NCBI GenBank assembly: GCA_034926415.1
Contig: JAYFRC010000013.1
Coordinates: forward strand, 1 to 37,155
Reading direction: 5' to 3'
DNA: 37,155 nucleotides
Source: JAYFRC01 sp034926415
GTDB lineage: Bacteria; Bacillota; Clostridia; Oscillospirales; Oscillospiraceae
Shown here: positions 24,141-31,901 of the stretch, in pieces
Layout: each line of letters begins with the position of its first letter
Position numbering within the stretch: the stretch's first letter is position 1
Made by a program: the position numbers and the translations under genes
The notes under the pieces: model-generated
What the model saw: the letters and a program-made list of their open reading frames with translations, nothing else
What the model was told of the DNA's origin: nothing
The model's database searches: none

Positions 24141-24377
24141 TTACTTGCCTTTCTTCTCCGCGCTGTTCAGCGCCTCGTAAAGATCCTTACGGTCGACGTG
24201 ATGTTCGCCCATGGCAACTTCGTTGATAGCCATGGTTACGGATTTTTCCCTTAACTTCTCGCCCATATCATCGGCCGTATCGGAAAGTTGGCGCGCTCGG
24301 CGCGAGACAATATTGACGAGCAGATAACGGTTGGGAACCTCGTCGTTAAGTTTGTTCATTGCGGGATAAAGCATCAT
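24141..24377 (-). CDS. rpoZ: DNA-directed RNA polymerase subunit omega
   Basis: Omega helps assemble and stabilise the beta-prime subunit. The 78-residue protein keeps the family pattern in the N-terminal half: LYPAMNKL, then NRYLLVNIVSRRARQLSD. The start at the ATG at 24377 follows GGAAGA by about eight bases; the frame continues five codons up to a TTG that overlaps this site. A lysine-rich tail follows. It sits directly after gmk, the usual gmk-rpoZ order. Confidence 0.9.
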   Translation of the reverse strand: MMLYPAMNKLNDEVPNRYLLVNIVSRRARQLSDTADDMGEKLREKSVTMAINEVAMGEHHVDRKDLYEALNSAEKKGK

Positions 24378-24428
24378 AATAAATTCTTCCAATCTGCCGT
24401 AAGGCTAAAAATTTTCAAATGTTTTGTT

Positions 24429-25019
24429 TCACAGTACCGCGTTTATACGCTCTGCAGGTCTGCAGTGCTCGGCTGTAAATATCGCGTCGAGCTCTGAAGC
24501 CGCGTGTTCGATACTGTCGTTTATGACTATATAGTCGTAGCTCTCGGCCGCCGCAAATTCTTCGCGGGCCCTTAAAAGCCGTCTCTGTACCTTATCAGGC
24601 GCGTCGGTGTGGCGCTCCGTCAGTCTTCTCTCCAGCTCGGCAAACGACGGCGGGGCTATGAAAACGCTAACCGCGTCCGGTCGCGCGCGCTTGACCTGCG
24701 CCGCACCCTGTATCTCGATATCGAGCACCGCGTCGCGGCCGTCCGTTATCGCTTCTTCAACATATTTCGCGGGAGTTCCGTAATAGTTGCCGACGTACTG
24801 CGCGTATTCAAGCAGCTCCCCGGACTCTATCAGCTTTCTGAAGTCGTCCTCCGTCTGAAAATGGTAATGCACTCCATCTACCTCTCCCGCGCGCGGGGCG
24901 CGAGTCGTCGCCGAAACAGAAAAATACAGACGACCGCGGCGTTTTAAAAGCTCTGCAAGCACCGTGCTCTTTCCGACTCCGGACGGCCCGGAAACAATAA
25001 ACAGTCTCCCCTTATTCAT
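24429..25019 (-). CDS. gmk: Guanylate kinase
   Basis: Gmk converts GMP and dGMP to the diphosphates. The 196-residue protein has the P-loop SGPSGVGKST (near 10-19), the GMP-binding SATTRAPRAGEVDGVHYHF, and DIEIQGAAQVK. The ATG at 25019 (MNKGRLF) is preceded by AGGAG seven bases upstream; the longer frame would run nine codons further into remA. The start overlaps the end of remA by a few bases, so the two are translationally linked. Confidence 0.96.
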   Translation of the reverse strand: MNKGRLFIVSGPSGVGKSTVLAELLKRRGRLYFSVSATTRAPRAGEVDGVHYHFQTEDDFRKLIESGELLEYAQYVGNYYGTPAKYVEEAITDGRDAVLDIEIQGAAQVKRARPDAVSVFIAPPSFAELERRLTERHTDAPDKVQRRLLRAREEFAAAESYDYIVINDSIEHAASELDAIFTAEHCRPAERINAVL

Positions 25020-25281
25020 TCTCAGTCTCCTCTTCGTATGTTTCAATCCGGACTCCCATGCGCGAAGCTATCGCGTCGTTGCCGATGGCGGAAAGTATCA
25101 CATGGTCGCTGTCCATTATGAGAACGGACTTTGTTTTTCGTCCGTAGGTGGCGTCGATAAGCATTCCCCGCTCGCGCGCGTCCTGTATCATCCGCTTTAT
25201 CGGCGCGGAGTCCGGCGCTACGACGGCTATGAGCCGTTCATCCGAGACAAGGTTTCCAAAACCTATATTGACAAGCTTCAT
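25012..25281 (-). CDS. remA: RemA family regulator (DUF370)
   Basis: RemA is a small DNA-binding protein that forms ring-like assemblies and activates matrix and osmoprotection genes in B. subtilis. The 89-residue protein begins MKLVNIGFGN and has the family signature IKRMIQDARERGMLIDATYGRKTKSVLIMDSDHVILSA in pieces (near 28-65). An acidic tail ends the protein. In Firmicutes it lies between yicC and gmk, as here. AAGGA is ten bases upstream. Its role in this organism is unknown. Confidence 0.93.
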   Translation of the reverse strand: MKLVNIGFGNLVSDERLIAVVAPDSAPIKRMIQDARERGMLIDATYGRKTKSVLIMDSDHVILSAIGNDAIASRMGVRIETYEEETENE

Positions 25282-25297
25282 TTTACAGCTTTCCTTC

Positions 25298-26176
25298 TTA
25301 CTCGATATTCTGTACCTGCTCGCGTATCTTCTCGATCTCAGCCTTGATGTTTACGACCACCTTTGATATATCGAGGTCGGTGCATTTTGAGCCGATGGTA
25401 TTTGCCTCACGGTTGAATTCCTGGATAAGGAAGTCCGCTTTGCGCCCTATCGCGCCGCCCTCTTCAAGCATTCCGCGAAGCTGTGAAACATGACTGCGAA
25501 GGCGCACCGTTTCCTCGTCCACGGCTATCTTATCCGCTAATATCGCAGCCTCGGTCACAATCCGGCTCTCGTCGATTGAATTGTTTTCAAGCACCTCGCG
25601 CATCTTTGCCTCGAGTCTTTCGCGGTATTTGGATACGGTCTCCGGGGAGCGCTCCTCCACCTTCGATGTGAAATCAAGTATCGTATCGAGACGCCCCTCA
25701 ATATCGGCTTTCAGCTTTTCACCCTCGGTTTCGCGCATCGCGGTATAATTCTCAAGCGCGGAATCGAGCACGGAACAGATGTCGGCCGTCAGGCTCTCCA
25801 CGTCCTCCTCTTCCTTCGTCACGCTGAACACGTCTGGAAAACGCGATATATTCATGACTGAAATGTCGTCGCGAAGATCGTACTTGTCGCGCAGCTGCCG
25901 AAGGGCTGAAATATAGCTTTCGGCTACTGATTCATTAAGCGCTATGACCGGCTTGTCCGCTTCTATCGAAAGGATAGTTACATATACGTCCAGCTTTCCG
26001 CGGGCCACTCCGCCTTTTATCCTTGTTTTGACTGCGTCCTCCGCGAAAGCGTAGGCGTGCGGCATTTTCACCGTACAGTCAAGAAATCTGTTGTTCACCG
26101 ATCGAATCTCGACCGTTATATCGCGGCCATTCAGCTCGGCGCGGCCTCTGCCGTATCCCGTCATGCTTCGTATCAT
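25298..26176 (-). CDS. YicC/YloC family endoribonuclease-like protein
   Basis: The 292-residue protein starts MIRSMTGYGRG, the conserved N-terminus of the YicC family, and ends with the DUF1732 region (GRKADFLIQEFNREANTIGSKC ... VVNIKAEIEKIREQVQNIE). Members have been linked to RNA decay and show ribonuclease activity; the target here is unknown. AGGA lies eight bases before the ATG at 26176. The open frame continues 67 codons upstream through the end of the dnaJ-like gene, but that extension has no family similarity and should be ignored. Confidence 0.92.
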   Translation of the reverse strand: MIRSMTGYGRGRAELNGRDITVEIRSVNNRFLDCTVKMPHAYAFAEDAVKTRIKGGVARGKLDVYVTILSIEADKPVIALNESVAESYISALRQLRDKYDLRDDISVMNISRFPDVFSVTKEEEDVESLTADICSVLDSALENYTAMRETEGEKLKADIEGRLDTILDFTSKVEERSPETVSKYRERLEAKMREVLENNSIDESRIVTEAAILADKIAVDEETVRLRSHVSQLRGMLEEGGAIGRKADFLIQEFNREANTIGSKCTDLDISKVVVNIKAEIEKIREQVQNIE

Positions 26177-26210
26177 ATCATCATTCCTCATGCAATTTTT
26201 TATACGCGTA

Positions 26211-26831
26211 TCAGCAAATACATACACGACCGCCGAAGCACATGCCGCATACGACGTTGAGACATATGAGAGCGAGGCACGGGTCGCAGTTTTGAAGCCC
26301 TCCCACGCCAAAGCCCTGCGGCCTGTATGCGGTCCCTCCTCCGGCCATGTAATCGAGCGCCCTGCGATATTCCTCATTGTCGGGCTCCATCTGGCAGGCG
26401 GTCTCGTAATATTTCCGCGCCTCGTCCAGCCAGCCCTTGCGGTAACACACCGCGCCCATAAGAAAGTTCCATTCGGCGCCGCGATCCGGCGCGCTTTGTA
26501 GCAGGCTCTCGGCCGAGCTTATGTCGTTGCGGTTGATGGCCATGCGCACCTGCTGGTACAGTGGATTAGAGCTGGTTCCTCCGTAGCCGTAAGCCGACCC
26601 ACCGTAGGAAGAGCCGCCGGAGTTCTGCCGCGAGCCTCCGCCTTTTCGCATCTTTGTTATCGTATCGTAAGCCTCGTTTATCTCCTTCATCTTCTCACTT
26701 GCCATGTCCTCAAGCGGACTGTCGTGATAGTTGTCGGGATGATATTTTCGAGCGAGCTCGCGATAGGCTTTTTTTATTTCTTCGTCGGTGGCGTCCGGTG
26801 AGACGTTGAGAACCTTATAGGGATCTGTCAT
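26211..26831 (-). CDS. J-domain protein with cysteine-rich C-terminus
   Basis: The first about 65 residues are a J domain with the HPD motif (KYHPDNYHD near 30), which stimulates DnaK ATPase activity. A Gly/Ser/Tyr-rich linker follows, then two or three helices resembling TPR-type pairs (AMINRNDISSAESLL; WNFLMGAVCYRKGWLDEARKYYETA). The C-terminus is short and hydrophobic, holding seven cysteines (NCDPCLALICLNVVCGMCF... CIC). It is not full-length DnaJ: the central zinc domain is missing. It overlaps the DUF5685 gene by four bases, a pairing I associate with Clostridia. The Cys tail may bind metal or the membrane; this is inference. Confidence 0.88.
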   Translation of the reverse strand: MTDPYKVLNVSPDATDEEIKKAYRELARKYHPDNYHDSPLEDMASEKMKEINEAYDTITKMRKGGGSRQNSGGSSYGGSAYGYGGTSSNPLYQQVRMAINRNDISSAESLLQSAPDRGAEWNFLMGAVCYRKGWLDEARKYYETACQMEPDNEEYRRALDYMAGGGTAYRPQGFGVGGLQNCDPCLALICLNVVCGMCFGGRVCIC

Positions 26832-27709
26832 ACTGTTTCCTCGTCATATCTTCTGTTTTTCTTTTTCCATTCTCCGCTCATCACAGCGCTGCCAACGGCC
26901 GGAAGTCCGAGATAGAGAATATTGTCGAGCACACCGCTCCATTCTCCGGCGTCAATCAGCTGATATGCCGACGTTACCAGATTCACGGAATGATCTATCG
27001 TCGCAATAAGGCGCTCCCTGTCGTCTTCGGAGAGCTTTCCGCCTTCTGTTTCGAATCTGTACCGCAGCGGATTATATCTGTCAGCTCCGCAGTCTCCGGG
27101 CAGGTCGTCCACCGCGTCCATGAGATATATCCAGCGGCCGAGGTGATAGAGAAGCTGGGCGAGCGCCTTGCTATCATCCTCGTTTTCCATGCTTCCCGCC
27201 GACTTGAGGATAAGCGCGAATTTGTCTGCCGTCATGTCGATGGACGAACATTTTTCGCTCTCCAGCGCTGAAAGCTCCGAAAGCCTTTCGCTCACATTCT
27301 TGTCGAAATCCGCGCACGCGGTGCGGGCTTTCCTGTACGCCGGAGCGAATACAACGGACGCGGTGAGCGCGCTGGCCGCCTTCGCCCCCGAGCCGTCGGC
27401 TACCTCGTCGCGTATTTTCCACCACGCGAGCACGACGCTCTCGTCGGCAGCGGTCTCAATAGCCTGCGTCGGCAGCGACATACAACGCTTTCGAAAGCCC
27501 TCCGCCGCGCACCTGAAGTCCTTTATCTCTCCGACTTTTCCGCAGGAAAGCAGAATGGCAAGAAAGGTAAAATCGTAATTCAGAACCAATCTCGACGCTG
27601 TTCCGTATCTTTTGCCGAGGACATGGCACAATCCGCAGTACGCGGCCTGAAACCTGCGTCTGTCCTCATCGGACATTTTATCCATAACCGGCCTTACATA
27701 GCCAAACAT
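26828..27709 (-). CDS. DUF5685 family protein
   Basis: The 293-residue, largely helical protein starts MFGYVRPVMDKM and carries the YCGLCHVLGKRYG motif (near 29-41) that marks DUF5685. Later comes LGRWIYLMDAVDDLPGD (near 191-207), which looks like the aspartate-rich helix of all-helical isoprenoid synthases, especially the squalene/phytoene type. That similarity is by eye and the first aspartate-rich motif of those enzymes is not evident, so no activity is claimed. GGAGG lies just upstream of the start. It sits between the rseC-like gene and the J-domain gene with four bases of overlap to the latter. Confidence 0.85.
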   Translation of the reverse strand: MFGYVRPVMDKMSDEDRRRFQAAYCGLCHVLGKRYGTASRLVLNYDFTFLAILLSCGKVGEIKDFRCAAEGFRKRCMSLPTQAIETAADESVVLAWWKIRDEVADGSGAKAASALTASVVFAPAYRKARTACADFDKNVSERLSELSALESEKCSSIDMTADKFALILKSAGSMENEDDSKALAQLLYHLGRWIYLMDAVDDLPGDCGADRYNPLRYRFETEGGKLSEDDRERLIATIDHSVNLVTSAYQLIDAGEWSGVLDNILYLGLPAVGSAVMSGEWKKKNRRYDEETV

Positions 27710-27732
27710 AGGCCTCCTACCTTAAAACGCGC

Positions 27733-28149
27733 TTAAAACAGCTTCGTTATCTCGTATGTGAGCTTTCCGCTCTTTTTCATATAGCGGTTATATATCAGCG
27801 CTGGTATTAAAAACAGCGCGAAGCCTATTATTCCGACGAGTCCGCACATCAGGTCACCGAGCGAGAGCGCGGCCGCGCCGAGCGCGTATCCGATGAAAAA
27901 TCCCACAAACGGGAGCACATACACGAGAGCCACTATTCCAAGAACTCTCTTGCTGCTGCTTTCGACGATAACATCGTCCCCCACCTTCGCGCCTATAGTG
28001 TTCTTCGCCACGGCATATACTTTTGTTCCTCCGGTGATGCCGCAACCTGAACAGTGCTCGCAGTCGTGCCCGCATGCTGTCTGCCGCGCGACTGATATCT
28101 TTGCGTAATTGCCGTCGATGATGTTTTCAACTTTTGCCATTTGAGTCAT
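27733..28149 (-). CDS. SoxR-reducing system RseC family protein
   Basis: The protein of about 138 residues has an N-terminal cysteine motif, CGHDCEHCSGCG (C-x3-C-x2-C-x2-C), a small beta domain, and two membrane segments (LGIVALVYVLPFVGFFIGYAL and LMCGLVGIIGFALFLIPALIY). This is the RseC/MucC family layout; in other bacteria such proteins go with Rnf/Rsx electron-transfer complexes. No rnf genes are here, so its partner is unknown. The start is uncertain: a GTG four codons upstream is three bases from GGAG, while this ATG is 15 bases away. Confidence 0.85.
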   Translation of the reverse strand: MTQMAKVENIIDGNYAKISVARQTACGHDCEHCSGCGITGGTKVYAVAKNTIGAKVGDDVIVESSSKRVLGIVALVYVLPFVGFFIGYALGAAALSLGDLMCGLVGIIGFALFLIPALIYNRYMKKSGKLTYEITKLF

Positions 28150-28172
28150 AAATAAATTCACTTTCTCCGTTT

Positions 28173-29423
28173 CTATGATTTCTTTAGTTTATAGCTTATC
28201 TGATAGGAGCCGATGGCTCCCACGCTGTCCGTGTCGTCCACATATACGTCTGCGGTTATCGTGTAGTTCCCGCTAGCAGAGGCGACATTTGAAAGATTCG
28301 CGACCATGTGCACATCTGTCGCGTTTATAGCGCTTATCGCGTCTGACGTTCCGCGAAGCGTTACGTCCACGCTTTTCGTCACGGCCGTCGCGGTATAACC
28401 GCTCGGCACGTTGGTAAAGGTGATATTCGTGGTGCTAAGCGTTTTTGTCACAAGGCCGTTGAACGAAATTGTCACTGTGGCTTCCGTTATGCCGCTGAGG
28501 TTGGTACAGCCGGACGGAAGCAAAAGATCGAACTTAAGCGTCGAATCCTTCATCACCTGGCTTAGCTGTATCACGGGAAGGTCGATTGATATAAGCGAGT
28601 CAAGAAGCCCGCTGTCCCCCGAAACAGTTATCGTCTCTGGGTAGACCTTGTACGTTATATCGTCGAGCGAAGATCCGGCTGATTCGTCGAACTGGACGGA
28701 TATCGGAATCTCCTTGACCGTCACTATCGGTATGGTGACGAGAACGCTGTCGGCGCTGCAGCGGACTTCGCTTTGTTTAATCTCTTCTCCGTCGCTGTCT
28801 ATCAGTTTGAAGGACATATAATCGCTTACCGTGCTCGACCCGCCGTCTATATTGTATGAGACGAGCGCGTGATCCACCTGTTCGACATTCTTCGCAGTTC
28901 CATATACCGTTATCGTCTCAGGATCGCATATGGATTCCTCGACTATATAATCGTCGGCCGCAGAACCAGTGGTCTCAATCTTGACCGGAACATCCTTCGT
29001 GTAAAGCTTCCCGATATCGACAGTTACGGTGTAGCTGCTGGCGGAGACGACGGACACCGAGCTCTTCAAAACGCTGTCGGGATATATCACATCGTAGCTC
29101 AGGCTCTGCGAGCCCGCTTCGGTAATATTGCTGACGTCCACCTGGATACTGACGTTATTCTTGTTGAGATGCGAGAGAACGGTCCTCGATCCCCGTATTT
29201 CAAGCGTTACCGTCGTTCCGTGCCCTTCCTCGATCATAAGCCCGCGCGATGCAAGCGCGTCTTCCTCTCCGACGAATGTAACAGGAATGTTCGAGAGCGT
29301 TTTTTTGCTTCCGGCCGTGTCGGAGCTGTCCACATATACCCAGAGCGTCACGGCTATAAGTATGGAGACTACGATATAAAGCGCCTTCTGGACGCGGTTT
29401 TTAGATGTTTCCTTATTTTCCAT
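28173..29423 (-). CDS. cdaR: YbbR-like regulator of diadenylate cyclase
   Basis: CdaR proteins bind CdaA and change its c-di-AMP output. The 416-residue protein has an N-terminal membrane anchor (ALYIVVSILIAVTLWVYVDS, near 14-33) and an extracytoplasmic part made of about four YbbR beta domains, seen as repeated VTV-EIRG, PVKIETTG, PISVQFDE and VDVTLRGTSDAI units. It overlaps cdaA by 11 bases, the usual cdaA-cdaR order. The glmM gene that often follows in Firmicutes is not next to it. Confidence 0.93.
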   Translation of the reverse strand: MENKETSKNRVQKALYIVVSILIAVTLWVYVDSSDTAGSKKTLSNIPVTFVGEEDALASRGLMIEEGHGTTVTLEIRGSRTVLSHLNKNNVSIQVDVSNITEAGSQSLSYDVIYPDSVLKSSVSVVSASSYTVTVDIGKLYTKDVPVKIETTGSAADDYIVEESICDPETITVYGTAKNVEQVDHALVSYNIDGGSSTVSDYMSFKLIDSDGEEIKQSEVRCSADSVLVTIPIVTVKEIPISVQFDESAGSSLDDITYKVYPETITVSGDSGLLDSLISIDLPVIQLSQVMKDSTLKFDLLLPSGCTNLSGITEATVTISFNGLVTKTLSTTNITFTNVPSGYTATAVTKSVDVTLRGTSDAISAINATDVHMVANLSNVASASGNYTITADVYVDDTDSVGAIGSYQISYKLKKS

Positions 29424-30306
29424 CCGACCCCTCGCCCTTTCTCGCCTTCAGCGCTCCGCCGATAGAGCGAAAAACGTGTTCCTTATGTGCGCCCTGCTCG
29501 TCGGAATGCGGAAGCATCTCGTTGCGCAGAAGCTTTTCAAGCGTTTCGGCCGAAAGATGCCGCTTAAGCATTCCGCCCACGGCGACAGATATGGAGCCGG
29601 TTTCCTCGGATACGAGTACCACCACGGCATCGGAGTTCTCGCTCATCCCTATTCCGGCGCGATGGCGCATGCCGAGGTCGCGGCTCAGGTTGACGTTTCT
29701 TGAAAGCGGAAGCATACACCCGGCTCCGAGCAGCCGCCCGTTTCTGATTATCGCAGCGCCGTCGTGCATGGGCGCTTTAACAAAAAATATATTTTTTATA
29801 AGCTCGTTCGAAACCTCGGCGTCAAGCCTCGTTCCGCTTCGAAGCACGTCGTCCAGACGTATTTCGCGTTCAAACACTATAAGCGCGCCCGTGTGCGATT
29901 TTGCCATCTCCGTGCACGCAAGCACGACCTGCGTGATGCAGCGCTCGAGCACGGTAGCCGACTCAGAGCGCCCAAATACCGAATCCATGCTTATCCTGCT
30001 GCTTCCAAGCTTTTCAAGGAAACGGCGGATCTCCGGCTGAAACAGCACGATAAGGGCAAGAACGCCCCATTCCACCGCCGTACTCATCAAAAAGTTCACC
30101 GACTTGAGATTGAAAATCGACGAGAGCCACAGGATTATGAGTAGTACGACTATACCCTTAAGCACCCGCGCCGACGTGGTCGAGCGCAGGCGTATAAGGA
30201 TCTGGTAGATGACGTATGCGACTATTGCGATATCGACAACGTCGGATACCCTTATCGTTGAAAGGTAGCTGAGCGCCATGGGCACGAGCGAGTAAATATA
30301 ATCCAT
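29413..30306 (-). CDS. cdaA: Diadenylate cyclase CdaA
   Basis: CdaA makes the second messenger c-di-AMP from two ATP. The 297-residue protein has three N-terminal membrane helices (to about residue 95), a short coiled coil, and a DisA_N catalytic domain with both signature motifs: DGAAIIRNGRLLGAGCMLPLS (near 183-203) and RHRAGIGMSE (near 217-226). A tail of about 45 charged residues follows. It is the first gene of the 18-gene run and has its own promoter. GGAG lies nine bases before the ATG. Confidence 0.96.
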   Translation of the reverse strand: MDYIYSLVPMALSYLSTIRVSDVVDIAIVAYVIYQILIRLRSTTSARVLKGIVVLLIILWLSSIFNLKSVNFLMSTAVEWGVLALIVLFQPEIRRFLEKLGSSRISMDSVFGRSESATVLERCITQVVLACTEMAKSHTGALIVFEREIRLDDVLRSGTRLDAEVSNELIKNIFFVKAPMHDGAAIIRNGRLLGAGCMLPLSRNVNLSRDLGMRHRAGIGMSENSDAVVVLVSEETGSISVAVGGMLKRHLSAETLEKLLRNEMLPHSDEQGAHKEHVFRSIGGALKARKGEGSDGK

Positions 30307-30357
30307 ATTTGCCTACTCCGTTTTCTGATGTCCTTTGTAATACACCATAGTATACTT

Positions 30358-30386
30358 ATTATAATAAAATAGCTGTACAATTGCAA
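30358..30386 (-). promoter_or_regulatory. Sigma-A-like promoter of cdaA and the long gene run
   Basis: On the minus strand TTGCAA (30381-30386), 17 bases, then TATAAT (30358-30363). A 7-base inverted repeat, CACCATA (30343-30349) and TATGGTG (30394-30400), flanks the promoter. Confidence 0.7.
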
Positions 30387-30401
30387 GAAAATATATGGTG
30401 A

Positions 30402-31535
30402 TTATCCTGCTTTTCCCGAAGATATTTCACGCATAACAGAAAGAAAATAATCTATTTCATCGATTTGTGTGAACGCCGACGCGCTGATGCGCACTGTCCC
30501 CGTTGCGTCCGTACCCGCCGTAATGTGGGCAAGCGGCGCGCAATGGAGCCCCGCTCTGACCGCGATATTCCGTTCCGAAAGCTTCTGAGCAACAGACTCG
30601 CAGTCTGTTCCCCGTAAGCTGAACGACAGTACGCCGGCCTGGTTTTCTCCGTTTTCTGACGCAAAAACCCTGACCCTTGGCATGGAGCGAAGTTTGTTTG
30701 CGGCCCTCAGCACAAGCGCGCGCTCGTGCGCTGCTATGCGTTCTGCAGTGCGGTTTTCGATAAAAGCTATCCCTGCGCCGAGTCCCGCTATTCCCGGCAC
30801 GTTATGCGTTCCGGCTTCGAGTCTGTCGGGCAGGAAATCCGGCATTTCCATCATCGCGGACATGCTTCCCGTTCCGCCCTCGATAAGCGTTTTCGCCTCG
30901 TGTCCGCAAACGAGTATGCCTGTTCCCTGCGGTCCATACAGCCCCTTGTGCCCAGGCATGGCGACAAACGCCGCGCCCCAGCCATCCGCGTCAACGCGCA
31001 GTGCTCCGGCGCTCTGTGACGCGTCAACTATCAGCGGCACATCTAGACTTCGGCAGATTTCGGCGATATCCTCTATCGGCTGAACGCAGCCAAAAACGTT
31101 TGAAACATGCGTACATATTACGGCCGACGTGTCGCGCGTCACGGTTTTTTCAAATCCTTGAAGACACTCCGTCGACTCAAACGGCCTGCTTTTTACGACT
31201 CTTATATCAACGCCCCCTATGGCGGTGAGCGGGCGCATCACGGCGTTGTGCTCAAATCCCGAAACCACGACTTTTCCGCCGGGGGAAACGAGGCTTTTTA
31301 TCGCTATATTCAGCGCGTGGGTAGCGTTGAGCGTAAATACAACTTTTTCCATATCCTGCGCGCCCAAAAGGTTCGCAGCGCGCTCCCTGCATTCAAACAC
31401 TGTGCGTGCCGCTCTTTCCGCCGCCTGATAACCGCCTCTTCCTGGAGAGGCACAGGTAAGCATCGATTTGCGCACCGCTTCAACAACGGAAGCGGGCTTT
31501 TGCAGCGTCGTCGCGGCCGAATCAAGATAGACCAT
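30402..31535 (-). CDS. Cysteine desulfurase-like class V aminotransferase
   Basis: The 377-residue PLP enzyme starts MVYLDSAATTLQKP. It has the Schiff-base lysine in AMPGHKGLYGPQGTG (near 195-209) and the C-terminal cysteine loop RAGLHCAPLAHI (Cys near 327). These features match the cysteine desulfurase / selenocysteine lyase subgroup TIGR01977, which occurs beside DUF3343 proteins. The ATG at 31535 lies 14 bases inside the upstream DUF3343 gene, with GAGAGG six bases before it. A longer frame running antiparallel through DUF3343 sequence is an artefact. It probably mobilises sulfur or selenium for a carrier; substrate unproven. Confidence 0.9.
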   Translation of the reverse strand: MVYLDSAATTLQKPASVVEAVRKSMLTCASPGRGGYQAAERAARTVFECRERAANLLGAQDMEKVVFTLNATHALNIAIKSLVSPGGKVVVSGFEHNAVMRPLTAIGGVDIRVVKSRPFESTECLQGFEKTVTRDTSAVICTHVSNVFGCVQPIEDIAEICRSLDVPLIVDASQSAGALRVDADGWGAAFVAMPGHKGLYGPQGTGILVCGHEAKTLIEGGTGSMSAMMEMPDFLPDRLEAGTHNVPGIAGLGAGIAFIENRTAERIAAHERALVLRAANKLRSMPRVRVFASENGENQAGVLSFSLRGTDCESVAQKLSERNIAVRAGLHCAPLAHITAGTDATGTVRISASAFTQIDEIDYFLSVMREISSGKAG

Positions 31536-31782
31536 GCCGTACCTCTCGATACGCGCCGTTTTCGTCGGCGAAGACCCTGACGGGTTTGAGTGTTGTTGAG
31601 TGAAGCAGCTTCGCAGCCGTATGCTCATCGCGAGCGCTGATACGGACGGCGTAGCCGCAGCCGGCGTCAGCAAGCACTTTCGGAACTCGCGTTATATTTC
31701 CATGAACACCGCCGTGGTCAAGCGCGGCGACAACGCGCTGCGCATGGGTGACACTGCGGCAGGTGATAAGATAATACTTCAT
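31522..31782 (-). CDS. DUF3343 putative Se/S carrier protein
   Basis: The 86-residue protein begins MKYYLITCRSVTHAQRVVAAL and contains the VPKVLADAGCGYAVRI segment, both hallmarks of DUF3343. The family has a ferredoxin-like small fold and is proposed to carry sulfur or selenium from cysteine desulfurase-like enzymes, with the Cys at about residue 42 as the candidate site. Its stop overlaps the start of the desulfurase-like gene, so the pair is translationally coupled. GGAGGAG lies about 11 bases upstream. No molybdenum hydroxylase or selD gene is in the window. Confidence 0.88.
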   Translation of the reverse strand: MKYYLITCRSVTHAQRVVAALDHGGVHGNITRVPKVLADAGCGYAVRISARDEHTAAKLLHSTTLKPVRVFADENGAYREVRHGLS

Positions 31783-31840
31783 AAAGGTATCTCTCCTCCC
31801 GCTCTATTCTATGGCGGAGAGGAAAAAGCGTGCCAAGCCG

Positions 31841-31883
31841 AAAAAACGCCCCCGGAAGCGCGTCTTTCTCTCTTCCGGGGGCG
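31841..31883 (-). terminator. Terminator after ispF
   Basis: CGCCCCCGGAAG (31847-31858) pairs perfectly with CTTCCGGGGGCG (31872-31883). On the minus strand it is followed by TTTTTT, a textbook terminator ending the carD-ispD-ispF unit. Confidence 0.9.
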
Positions 31884-31901
31884 AAGGATATAATTCATTT
31901 T

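Noticed and set aside
26177..26377. 67-codon N-terminal extension of the yicC gene
   Set aside because: It overlaps the end of the dnaJ-like gene; the conserved YicC N-terminus and an AGGA site define the shorter start.
31536..31673. 46-codon N-terminal extension of the desulfurase-like gene
   Set aside because: It lies within the DUF3343 gene in another frame; the conserved MVYLDSAATT start is downstream.
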